Source of the DNA: Bacteroidota bacterium
GTDB lineage: Bacteria; Bacteroidota; Rhodothermia; Rhodothermales; UBA10348
DNA length: 6,422 nucleotides
NCBI GenBank assembly: GCA_022571135.1
Contig: JACZYK010000167.1
Coordinates: forward strand, 1-6,422
Direction of reading: 5' to 3'
Shown here: positions 1 through 6,417 of the stretch, piece by piece
Layout of the letters: every line of letters begins with the position of its first letter
How positions within the stretch are numbered: the first letter of the stretch is position 1
Notes under the pieces: generated by a model
What the model was told of the DNA's origin: nothing
The model's database searches: none
What the model saw: only the letters and a program-made list of their open reading frames with translations
Position numbers and translations under genes: made by a program

Positions 1-148
1 GAACGACAAACAACGCAGAGTGGCCCGTTTACAGGCGCTACCCACGGGGCCGGGGCTATTTTTTATCCCAGCGGCGTTAATCAGACACTAGGAGATAGCA
101 ACCCAGGGACACCCATATTCACTCGATCATCCGTTTAAGAAAACCATC

Positions 149-904
149 ATGTCCGATAAAATGACAATCCATCTGACGGTGTGGCGCCAGGCCGGGCCCG
201 GTTCGAAGGGTAAATTCGTCGACTACACCGTCACTGATGCGAATTCCCAGATGTCATTCCTGGAGCTGCTGGACGTGCTCAATGAGGACCTGATACACAA
301 GGGCGAAGAGCCGGTGGAATTCGACCACGACTGCAGGGAAGGTATTTGCGGTGCCTGCGGCGTCGTGATCAACGGCAGGGCACACGGACCCGAGAAACTC
401 ACCGCCGCCTGTCAGCTTCATATGAGGCACTATAACGACGGAGACTCGATCGTCGTCGAGCCGTGGCGCGCGAGGGCCTTTCCGGTCATTCGTGATCTCG
501 TTGTGGACCGAACCGCCATGGACCGGATCGTTGAGGCGGGCGGTTTTATTTCGGTGAACACCGGAAGCGCACCCGATGCGAACGCGGTATTGATACCCAG
601 GGAAAAACTCGAGCATGCGTTCGACTTCGCGGCGTGTATCGGATGCGGCGCGTGCATAGCAGCTTGCCCGAATGCCTCTGCTTCGTTATTTACGGGTGCC
701 AAGATCGCGCACTTGGCCTACTTGCCGCAGGGCGATCCGGAACGGAAGCGCCGCGTGGTGTCGATGGTCGACCAGATGGAGAAGGAAGGATTCGGCGACT
801 GCTCCAACCACGTGGAGTGCGAAGCGGTGTGCCCGGTCGGCGTACCGATAACGGCAATCACCAAGATGCGCCGGGAGTATATGCGGGCTGCTATATCGAA
901 CTAA
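149..904 (+). CDS. sdhB: Succinate dehydrogenase/fumarate reductase iron-sulfur subunit
   Basis: This subunit passes electrons between the FAD subunit (SdhA) and the membrane cytochrome b subunit through three Fe-S clusters, at the cytoplasmic face of the inner membrane. The 251-residue protein has every ligand. The 2Fe-2S site is C62, C67, C70 and C88, in DCREGICGACG followed by CQLHMR. The ferredoxin part has C163, C166, C169 and C173, in CIGCGACIAAC, plus C218, C224 and C228. By family pattern, C163/C166/C169/C228 bind 4Fe-4S and C173/C218/C224 bind 3Fe-4S. The 17-residue spacer between C70 and C88 is longer than in E. coli SdhB. It fits the non-classical type found in Bacteroidota and Actinobacteria, which usually pairs with one di-heme cytochrome b. 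The start is not certain: the ATG at 149 has only an A-rich leader, and an in-frame ATG at 161 is possible. No sdhA or sdhC is recognisable on either side. Succinate oxidation and fumarate reduction cannot be told apart from this subunit. Confidence 0.96.
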   Translation: MSDKMTIHLTVWRQAGPGSKGKFVDYTVTDANSQMSFLELLDVLNEDLIHKGEEPVEFDHDCREGICGACGVVINGRAHGPEKLTAACQLHMRHYNDGDSIVVEPWRARAFPVIRDLVVDRTAMDRIVEAGGFISVNTGSAPDANAVLIPREKLEHAFDFAACIGCGACIAACPNASASLFTGAKIAHLAYLPQGDPERKRRVVSMVDQMEKEGFGDCSNHVECEAVCPVGVPITAITKMRREYMRAAISN

Positions 905-955
905 GCCCTGTTCTGATCCCTCGTGGAGCCGCCAGGCCAGTTCAGCTCATGACCA

Positions 956-971
956 TCCAAAACGTTTTGGA
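956..971. repeat. Perfect 16-bp palindrome upstream of the metalloprotease gene
   Basis: TCCAAAACGTTTTGGA is exactly its own reverse complement. It lies in the 87-base gap between sdhB and the metalloprotease gene, ending 4 bases before the Shine-Dalgarno sequence. A loop-free palindrome of this size suits a dimeric DNA-binding regulator better than an RNA terminator: folded as RNA it gives only a short AT-rich stem, and no T-run follows. The operator role is inference, and I do not recognise the site as that of a known regulator. Confidence 0.5.
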
Positions 972-975
972 GCCC

Positions 976-983
976 AAGGAGGT
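976..983 (+). promoter_or_regulatory. Strong ribosome binding site of the metalloprotease gene
   Basis: AAGGAGGT is a near-perfect anti-16S match placed 8 bases before the ATG at 992. It is much the strongest Shine-Dalgarno sequence in the window and settles the start of the downstream gene. It implies efficient translation and a host that uses Shine-Dalgarno initiation at least for some genes. Confidence 0.85.
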
Positions 984-991
984 AAACAACC

Positions 992-3520
992 ATGTCCCCT
1001 TTCCGCTACGCTCTCCCAGCCGGTCTTCGTGTGCTGGCTGTATTCTGCTCGGTTTTTCTCGTTACGGCAGCAATCGCATACGCCCAGGAAGGCGAATCTT
1101 CAAAGCCGACTATTGAAAAAAAGACCGAGGGCATGCAGAAGATTGACGGCTTCTTCCCGATGTTCTGGAACGAGACCGAAGGCAAACTCTGGATGGAGAT
1201 CTCCCGGTTCGATACCGAAGTGCTCCATATGGGAGGCCTGGCGGCGGGTTTGGGCTCGAACGATATAGGTCTGGATCGCGGACAGGGAGGAGGGAGCCGG
1301 ATCGTCTATTTCGAACGCGTCGGGCCGAAGATTCTCATGGTGCAGCCCAACTACAGGTTTCGCGCCGACAGCGACAATCCCGACGAAGTGCGAGCCGTTG
1401 ACGATGCCTTTGCGCGTTCTGTCCTCTGGGGATTTACGGTGGCAGCCGAGACCGACGGCCGAGTCCTCGTCGAAATAACCGACTTCCTGGTCAGGGATAC
1501 CCACAGGATCGCGGGACGACTGCGGCCGCGTACATACAGGCTGGACAAAACCCGAAGCGCAGTGTACATGCCGATGACGGTCGGCTTCCCGAAAAATACT
1601 GAAATGGAAGCCACGCTCACGTTCGTGATTGCGCCAGGCGGAGGAGGAGGCGGTGGCGGATTCGGCGGCGGCTCTTTCGAGGGTGTTGGAAGCGTAGCCG
1701 CCACGTCGGAAGCCGTAACGCTCCGCGTCCATCAGTCGTTCGTAGAGTTGCCCGACGACAACTATAAGCCACGGGCGTTCGATCCGCGCTCCGGCTACGG
1801 CGCCATGTCGTACCGGGACTACGCCGTGCCCCTCGGCGATTCGATCGTGAAGCGATTCATTCGAAGGCATCGTTTGGAGAAAGTGGATCCGACGGCGAAC
1901 GTGAGCGATCCCGTCGAGCCCATCGTTTATTACCTCGACCGCGGCGCGCCCGAGCCGATCCGCTCGGCGTTGCTCGACGGCGCGCGCTGGTGGAACCAGG
2001 CCTTCGAAGCGGCGGGCTACCGCAACGCTTTCCAGGTAGAAATGCTACCCGAAGGAGCCAGCAGCCTCGACGTCCGATACAACATGATCAACTGGACCCA
2101 CCGCTCGACACACGGCTGGAGTTACGGCGGATCCGTTTCGGACCCGCGCACAGGCGAGATCATCAAGGGCCAGGTCACGCTCGGCTCGCTCCGCGTACGG
2201 CAGGATTATCTGATTGCGGAGGGATTGCTTTCGCCCTACGAGAACGGCACGGAAACACCTCCGGAACTCGCAGAATGGGCGCTGGCGCGCATCCGACAGC
2301 TCTCCGCACACGAGGTCGGGCATACTATCGGGCTCAGTCACAACTACTACGACAGCGACGAGGGCAGAATCTCCGTTCTGGACTATCCCCATCCACTGAT
2401 CGAGCTCAACGACGACGGCTCGTTCGACTACAGCCGCGTCTACGACGTGGGCATCGGGAGGTGGGACAAGGTGGCCGTGGCCTATGGCTATCAGGATTTC
2501 CCGGAGGGGACCGACGAGGAGGCTGCGCTGCAGACGATCCTCAGTGAGGCCTGGGAGCAGGACATCCGCTTCCTCACGAACCAGGACACGAGCGTCAATC
2601 CGAGGGCGGACCAGTGGTCGAACGGTACCGATCCGGCGGTAGAACTCAACCGGATGATGGACGTTCGGCGAGCGGCTCTGGAGCGGTTCGGGGATACCGC
2701 CATCAAGGCCGGGATGCCGATGGCGACCATGGAGGAGGCTCTGGTACCGCTCTACATGCACCACCGGTATCAGGTCGAGGCGGCGGCCTCGGCTCTCGGC
2801 GGCGTCCACTATCTGTACACGCTCCGGGGGGACGGACGCGAGCCTTTTCGGCGGGTACCGGCCAGCGAACAGACGGCCGCATTGGATGCGCTCCTGGCCA
2901 CACTCAACCCGGATGAACTGGCCATTCCAAAAACGGTCCTCAAGATCCTACCGCCGCGGCCATCCGGGTTCCGGCGCACGCGTGAACTCTTTCCCCGCTA
3001 TACGGGGATGACGTTCGACGCCATCACACCCGCGACGGTAGCCGCCAGCCATACGATTTCAAGCATCATGAGGGCTGACCGAGCCGCCCGTCTCGTCGAG
3101 CAGAGCGCTCTGGATTCTAACCTTCCGGGGCTTGACGATGTACTTCGGAGGATAAGCGATCATGTATTCGGCTCTTTGGCAGCCAACGAATACGAGGCCG
3201 AAATCAACCGGTCGGTTCAGCACGTGTTCGTGGACGAGCTGATCACGCTGGCGAGCCGCGCGCCTATGCCGCAGGTACGGGCTCTTTCAAACTATGAACT
3301 CGAAGCTGTGATCGAGAGGCTCAATGACAGCGGCCATACCGTAGCGGAAGCGGCCCATAACCGGCTGCTCGTTCGAGACATCAACCGGCATCTGAAGCAA
3401 CCCGCAGCGGCGTACTCCCCACCCGGCTCGCAGGCGGCGCCTCCGGGCGCCCCGATCGGAGAGCCGGCGCTCGAATGGATCGTTCCGACGGATACGCAAT
3501 GTTCGGAAGTGTGGCGGTAG
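992..3520 (+). CDS. Secreted zinc-dependent metalloprotease (DUF5117/DUF4953 family)
   Basis: This is a large exported peptidase of 842 residues, a normal length for the family. Residues 1-31 form a signal peptide: R5 and R13, a hydrophobic core at 14-29, and a likely cut after AYA31. A DUF5118-like stretch follows at about 40-70, then a DUF5117 domain at about 75-270. The DUF4953-type catalytic domain starts near 280 and includes conserved stretches such as YYLDRGAPEPIRSALLDGA (from Y313) and GIGRWDKVAVAYGYQ (487-501). The zinc site HEVGHTIGLSH is at 440-450, giving ligands H440, H444 and H450 and catalytic E441, in the metzincin pattern HExxHxxGxxH. Downstream, SVLDYPHP (461-468) has Leu463 where the family normally shows Met (SVMDYP), the Met-turn. 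Eight consecutive glycines (216-223) form a linker or loop. C19 is not in a lipobox, so the product is probably periplasmic or secreted. Substrates are unknown for the family. The gene may be transcribed on its own, since it shares no function with sdhB. Confidence 0.92.
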   Translation: MSPFRYALPAGLRVLAVFCSVFLVTAAIAYAQEGESSKPTIEKKTEGMQKIDGFFPMFWNETEGKLWMEISRFDTEVLHMGGLAAGLGSNDIGLDRGQGGGSRIVYFERVGPKILMVQPNYRFRADSDNPDEVRAVDDAFARSVLWGFTVAAETDGRVLVEITDFLVRDTHRIAGRLRPRTYRLDKTRSAVYMPMTVGFPKNTEMEATLTFVIAPGGGGGGGGFGGGSFEGVGSVAATSEAVTLRVHQSFVELPDDNYKPRAFDPRSGYGAMSYRDYAVPLGDSIVKRFIRRHRLEKVDPTANVSDPVEPIVYYLDRGAPEPIRSALLDGARWWNQAFEAAGYRNAFQVEMLPEGASSLDVRYNMINWTHRSTHGWSYGGSVSDPRTGEIIKGQVTLGSLRVRQDYLIAEGLLSPYENGTETPPELAEWALARIRQLSAHEVGHTIGLSHNYYDSDEGRISVLDYPHPLIELNDDGSFDYSRVYDVGIGRWDKVAVAYGYQDFPEGTDEEAALQTILSEAWEQDIRFLTNQDTSVNPRADQWSNGTDPAVELNRMMDVRRAALERFGDTAIKAGMPMATMEEALVPLYMHHRYQVEAAASALGGVHYLYTLRGDGREPFRRVPASEQTAALDALLATLNPDELAIPKTVLKILPPRPSGFRRTRELFPRYTGMTFDAITPATVAASHTISSIMRADRAARLVEQSALDSNLPGLDDVLRRISDHVFGSLAANEYEAEINRSVQHVFVDELITLASRAPMPQVRALSNYELEAVIERLNDSGHTVAEAAHNRLLVRDINRHLKQPAAAYSPPGSQAAPPGAPIGEPALEWIVPTDTQCSEVWR
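1637..1672 (+). repeat. Glycine-coding GGN tract within the metalloprotease gene
   Basis: Twelve codons (residues 216-227) read eight Gly, one Phe, then three Gly, built from GGC, GGA and GGT codons. The tract sits near the end of the DUF5117 region, before the conserved VHQSFVELPDD stretch that starts at V246. It probably encodes a flexible surface loop. Mixed codons make it an imperfect repeat, but it could still change length by slippage in multiples of three. Confidence 0.6.
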
Positions 3521-3580
3521 AGTCGACGCAACACCGAAACGGCCCCACGGAGTTATTCCTGGCATCGGATTACAGCAACT

Positions 3581-4279
3581 TCACACTGCCACGCCCATAC
3601 TGGCAAGGATCGATTCGAAAACGCGAGCCCCGTCCGGTCGTCCAAGGACGGCTTCGGCGCATCGTTCGGGATGCGGCATCATCCCCAGGATGTTTCCGGC
3701 CTCGTTGAGAATCCCCGCGATGTTGCGATCCGAGCCGTTCGGATTCGACTCCCGCGTGATATTTCCATCCTCATCGCAGTAACGGAAAGCGACAAGATCT
3801 TTTTCTTCGAGACGGTCGAGGACATCCTCGCCTACGATATAATTCCCGTCGCCGTGCGCGATTGGGACCCGAAGAACCGTCCCCTTTCCCAGCCCCGACG
3901 TATACGGCGACGTCTCGTTCTCCGTCCGGAGATGGATATACTTGCATACAAACCGGAGCGACTCGTTTCGCATCAGGGCTCCGGGCAGCAGATGGCTCTC
4001 GCAAAGAATCTGGAAGCCGTTGCAGATCCCCATCACGAGGCCTCCGTTGTTGGCGAACCGGATGACGTCGCCCATCACGGGCGAGAAACGGGCGATGGCG
4101 CCGGAGCGCAGATAGTCACCATACGAAAACCCCCCGGGGATGATGACCATATCGACGTCTCCGATGGATCCTTCCTTATGCCATATGAAGCGCGCATCCT
4201 GGCCCAATACGTGTTTGGCCACATGGTACGCGTCGTGGTCGCAATTGGACCCGGGAAATACGATAACTCCGAATCGCAC
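3581..4279 (-). CDS. purQ: Phosphoribosylformylglycinamidine synthase, glutaminase subunit PurQ
   Basis: PurQ hydrolyses glutamine and channels ammonia to PurL, which converts FGAR to FGAM in the fourth step of purine synthesis. It works in the cytoplasm with PurL and PurS. The 232-residue protein is a class I glutamine amidotransferase: N-terminal FGVIVFPGSNCDHD (3-16), oxyanion region PGGFSYGDYLR (48-58), nucleophile C86 in GICNGFQ, and H203 and E205 of the triad in MMPHPERCAE. The GTG at 4279 is chosen as the start because family members begin two or three residues before FGV, and a GAGAGGAAA Shine-Dalgarno lies 7 bases upstream. The frame stays open as far as 4735, but the upstream part has no family resemblance and runs antisense to the DUF58 gene, so a 384-residue call would be wrong. 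A separate PurQ implies the small PurL plus PurS system; neither is in the window. The gene converges with the metalloprotease gene and diverges from the DUF58 operon. Confidence 0.97.
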   Translation of the reverse strand: MRFGVIVFPGSNCDHDAYHVAKHVLGQDARFIWHKEGSIGDVDMVIIPGGFSYGDYLRSGAIARFSPVMGDVIRFANNGGLVMGICNGFQILCESHLLPGALMRNESLRFVCKYIHLRTENETSPYTSGLGKGTVLRVPIAHGDGNYIVGEDVLDRLEEKDLVAFRYCDEDGNITRESNPNGSDRNIAGILNEAGNILGMMPHPERCAEAVLGRPDGARVFESILASMGVAV

Positions 4280-4283
4280 GATG

Positions 4284-4292
4284 TTTCCTCTC
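4284..4292 (-). promoter_or_regulatory. Ribosome binding site fixing the purQ GTG start
   Basis: On the minus strand GAGAGGAAA lies just upstream of the GTG at 4279, with its GAGG core 7 bases away. Together with the family's conserved N-terminus, it supports the GTG over the upstream in-frame ATGs. Confidence 0.75.
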
Positions 4293-4318
4293 GATAACGG
4301 GATTCTTTCGGTGAAGCC

Positions 4319-4326
4319 CAAAATTA
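4319..4326 (-). promoter_or_regulatory. Candidate Bacteroidota-type -7 element for purQ
   Basis: On the minus strand TAATTTTG matches the Bacteroidota sigma factor -7 consensus TAnnTTTG exactly. It lies about 40 bases before the purQ GTG, giving a predicted leader of roughly 30 bases. The expected TTTG-like -33 element, about 19 to 21 bases further upstream, is poor (GTGG). The call therefore rests on the -7 element alone, and chance is not excluded. Confidence 0.35.
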
Positions 4327-4427
4327 CGGGAATCAGTCCAGATCTCCACGACGGAAATGTTGAATCCATTGTTAACTGTTTCCGATATTCGCGTCCGATG
4401 CTATTAATCATGGTGAATACGGCGGAA

Positions 4428-4449
4428 ATGTTGCCTCTCAACACAACAT
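4428..4449. repeat. Inverted repeat ATGTTG-N10-CAACAT in the divergent intergenic region
   Basis: The half-sites ATGTTG (4428-4433) and CAACAT (4444-4449) are perfect complements separated by 10 bases. A second CAACA (4439-4443) inside the spacer can also pair with TGTTG (4429-4433). The half-site centres are 16 bases apart, and the element lies about 20 bases upstream of the candidate -10 of the DUF58 operon. It could be an operator for the operon or for purQ. That role is inference, and no known consensus is recognised. Confidence 0.35.
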
Positions 4450-4469
4450 GTCTGGCCGACTTGACGTTA

Positions 4470-4475
4470 TATAAT
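4470..4475 (+). promoter_or_regulatory. Candidate -10 element of the DUF58 operon
   Basis: TATAAT is a perfect -10 hexamer, and the overlapping TAATTTCG (4472-4479) matches the Bacteroidota TAnnTTTG element at all but one base. Transcription would start near 4482-4486, leaving a leader of about 20 bases before the ATG at 4505. There is no good -35 hexamer at the proper distance: the nearby TTGACG (4461-4466) is only 3 bases away and cannot serve. The surrounding AT-rich patch in a GC-rich sequence supports a promoter. Confidence 0.4.
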
Positions 4476-4504
4476 TTCGCATTTTTTCGGCCCGGACATC
4501 GGTC

Positions 4505-5380
4505 ATGATCCCCAGGGAACTGTTCAAGAAAATTCGGAAGCTCGAGATCCGCACAAAGGGTCTCGTCAGCAACATCTTCGGCGGCGAGTATCACTCGGCG
4601 TTCAAGGGCCAGGGTATGGAGTTCGCCGAGGTCCGCCCATACCAGTTCGGGGACGATATCCGCAGCATCGACTGGAACGTCTCGGCGCGCTACAGCGAGA
4701 CCTACATCAAAATTTTCGAGGAAGAGCGCGAGCAAACCGTCATACTTGCGGTGGACATTTCAGGCTCCGAGGATTTCGGTACCGTATACAAGTTCAAACG
4801 CGAAGTCGCCGCTGAGATTTGTGCTATCGTGGCGTTTTCAGCCATTCAGAACAACGATAAGGTTGGCCTGCTGCTTTTTTCGGATCGAGTAGAACTCTTC
4901 GTTCCTCCCAAGAAAGGAAGGCGCCACGTACTGCGGCTCATTCGGGATCTGTTCGCTCACGAACGGACTTCCACGAAAACCGACCTGTCCCCCGCCCTCA
5001 ACCATTTGCTTCACGTCCTGAATCGCAGGTCGATCGTGCTCCTCGTGAGTGATTTCATAGACAGCGATTTTGAAGCGCCGCTTCGGGCTCTTTCCCGGCG
5101 GCATGACACGGTTGCCGTCCACCTTCTGGATCCCCGGGAGATAGAATTGCCTCCGGTGGGTCTTCTTGAATTGACGGATGCCGAAACAATGGAAAATATC
5201 GTGGTCGATACGGGCAGCTCACGGGTACGCGATGCGTTTGCGGAGGAGGCCGCGGATCGACAGCTCGAAGTGGAACAGTTAATGCTCAAGGCCCGCGTGG
5301 ATCGTATCCCTATCGTGACGAGCGAAAACTACGTCGAACCTCTGATACGCTTCTTCCGGTACCGACATAGGAAGCACTAG
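4505..5380 (+). CDS. DUF58 domain protein, von Willebrand A-like (Bat/MoxR cluster)
   Basis: This 291-residue cytoplasmic protein has no signal peptide or membrane segment, the usual form of stand-alone DUF58 proteins. The DUF58 signature fills residues 35-62: GQGMEFAEVRPYQFGDD, then IRSIDWNVSAR. It runs into a vWA-like fold whose metal-binding (MIDAS) residues look intact: DISGS at 84-88, T159 in TKTD, and D183 in LLVSDF. Such proteins are usually encoded next to a MoxR-type AAA+ ATPase and membrane vWA proteins (BatA, BatB). They are thought to take part in chaperone-like assembly or maturation of envelope or metal-containing complexes; the biochemical role is poorly known. Here it is the first gene of its operon, because purQ lies divergently 225 bases upstream. 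The ATG has only a weak Shine-Dalgarno. Its stop is 2 bases before the next ATG, so translation is probably coupled. Family assignment is firm, function is not. Confidence 0.93.
   Translation: MIPRELFKKIRKLEIRTKGLVSNIFGGEYHSAFKGQGMEFAEVRPYQFGDDIRSIDWNVSARYSETYIKIFEEEREQTVILAVDISGSEDFGTVYKFKREVAAEICAIVAFSAIQNNDKVGLLLFSDRVELFVPPKKGRRHVLRLIRDLFAHERTSTKTDLSPALNHLLHVLNRRSIVLLVSDFIDSDFEAPLRALSRRHDTVAVHLLDPREIELPPVGLLELTDAETMENIVVDTGSSRVRDAFAEEAADRQLEVEQLMLKARVDRIPIVTSENYVEPLIRFFRYRHRKH
5369..5374 (+). promoter_or_regulatory. Ribosome binding site inside the 3' end of the DUF58 gene
   Basis: AGGAAG lies 8 bases before the ATG at 5383 and within the last codons of the DUF58 gene. This supports the chosen start and coupled translation of the pair. 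Confidence 0.6.
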
Positions 5381-5382
5381 AG

Positions 5383-6417
5383 ATGATCCGACGCATACTC
5401 ATAGAAATCCTGTCGATTGCGGCCGCTTTCGTGCTGGCAGCCGCTCCTTCGACGGCTCAGCGCTATGACGCGTATGCGTTGGTCGACAGCGTGACGGTAG
5501 GTGAAAGGTTTCTCATCGCCCTCTCTATCGAACATGACGGTAGTGCGACGCCCCTCTTCCCGCTCGATTTTCTGCCCGACTCGCTACGAGAGGCTTCCTT
5601 CTTCGCTCTTGGGGATCTGACGATTTTCGGGCAAACAAACGGTGGTCGAAGAATGATATCCCGTAACTGGGTCGTCGACAGCGTTCTCTATGAAGCGGCC
5701 ACATTTGAGCTCGACTCGGCCTTCGTGGAAACGCTCCCTCTCGGGCTCGCTTTGGCCGGAGACACACTCATCGCCGGCACGCCTCCGTTATTCGTTACGG
5801 TTATTTCTCTAGTGCCCGAGGATGCGGAGAGCATCCGGGACATAACGCCCCTGGCCGAATTCCCCGGATCATCCTGGCTCTGGTTCGTGATTCCTCTGAT
5901 TATCGCTCTCGCCATAGCCGCCTGGTACTGGCGCAAGCGGAGCCGGGAGAAAGAAGAAATCGACCAGGATTATGAGCCTGAATCCGAGATACCACCTTAC
6001 GTCGAGGCCCTCGAGCGGCTGCACCAACTCGAGATGATGGATCTGACCGATCCGGAAAAATTGAAACCGTTCTATGTCGAACTCTCCGAGTTACTCAGAA
6101 ACTATCTTAAACGACGCGCCGACGTTCCGGCCCTCGAAACGACTACCCGTGAGCTCATCGATCGACTTCAGCAATCGATCGATTCCAGCATTGTGTCGAA
6201 GGAGTTGATCGGAGAGATTCGCGCAATCCTCACCCATGCCGATCTCGTCAAGTTTGCCGATATGCACCCTGCCTCGGTTTCCGGAGCCGGCGCGATCGGA
6301 ATGACCCGCCATGCCATCGACGAGACGGAGAAGGAATACGAAGCGCAGCGGAAGAATCTGATGGCTGAAGAAGCATCGCAAAAACAAGAACTGGTGGAGA
6401 ACGATGAGTCAGAGTGA
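5383..6417 (+). CDS. Membrane protein with DUF4381/BatD-like cytoplasmic tail
   Basis: This 344-residue protein belongs to the Bat-type cluster. Residues 1-25 look like a signal peptide: arginines at 3-4, a hydrophobic core at 9-21, and a likely cut after STA25. An extracytoplasmic domain of about 138 residues, probably beta-rich, follows. W165-W183 form one membrane helix, closed by positive RKRSR (184-188). The cytoplasmic tail carries the pattern seen at the C-terminus of BatD and in DUF4381 proteins: PPYVEALERLHQLE, a KLKPFYVELSELLRNYLKRR helix, then PALETTTRELIDRL. After that comes a highly charged, probably helical end rich in Glu and Lys. In related clusters such a protein sits between DUF58 and the vWA proteins and probably anchors or regulates them; that role is inferred from context. 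The start lies 2 bases after the DUF58 stop, and the end overlaps the next gene by 14 bases. Full-length BatD is longer, with more outer domains, so this is not called batD. Confidence 0.85.
   Translation: MIRRILIEILSIAAAFVLAAAPSTAQRYDAYALVDSVTVGERFLIALSIEHDGSATPLFPLDFLPDSLREASFFALGDLTIFGQTNGGRRMISRNWVVDSVLYEAATFELDSAFVETLPLGLALAGDTLIAGTPPLFVTVISLVPEDAESIRDITPLAEFPGSSWLWFVIPLIIALAIAAWYWRKRSREKEEIDQDYEPESEIPPYVEALERLHQLEMMDLTDPEKLKPFYVELSELLRNYLKRRADVPALETTTRELIDRLQQSIDSSIVSKELIGEIRAILTHADLVKFADMHPASVSGAGAIGMTRHAIDETEKEYEAQRKNLMAEEASQKQELVENDESE

Noticed and set aside
40..65. Possible terminator: GC-rich stretch followed by a T-run before sdhB
   Set aside because: The stretch folds only into a short bulged stem; no clean hairpin precedes the T-run.
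254..616. Minus-strand open frame of 120 codons inside sdhB
   Set aside because: It lies antisense to a gene with all Fe-S ligands in place, and its product shows no recognisable motif.
1043..1054. Lipoprotein lipobox around Cys19 of the metalloprotease
   Set aside because: The residues before the Cys read AVF, with Phe at -1, which does not fit a lipobox, and the Cys lies inside the hydrophobic core.
949..1116. Possible small gene starting at the ATG at 949 in the sdhB-metalloprotease gap
   Set aside because: It has no ribosome binding site, runs in another frame into the metalloprotease signal peptide, and contains the palindrome and Shine-Dalgarno of the real gene.
1100..1870. Minus-strand open frame of 256 codons inside the metalloprotease gene
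   Set aside because: It is a shadow frame of a GC-rich coding sequence; the plus-strand product has a signal peptide, conserved domains and a zinc site.
2045..2809. Minus-strand open frame of 254 codons across the zinc-site region
   Set aside because: It is antisense to the conserved catalytic domain, with no motif or start context of its own.
3521..3580. Bidirectional terminator between the converging metalloprotease and purQ genes
   Set aside because: I looked for an inverted repeat with T-runs on either side and found only 3-bp stems.
3671..4297. Plus-strand open frame of 208 codons opposite purQ
   Set aside because: It is fully antisense to a well-supported purQ and its product is unlike any family I know.
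4461..4475. TTGACG plus TATAAT as a classical sigma-70 promoter
   Set aside because: The two hexamers are separated by 3 bases instead of about 17, so they cannot act together; only the TATAAT is kept as a candidate.
6173..6184. AATCGATCGATT palindrome
   Set aside because: It lies within the coding sequence of the DUF4381-like gene, and nothing around it suggests a regulatory role.
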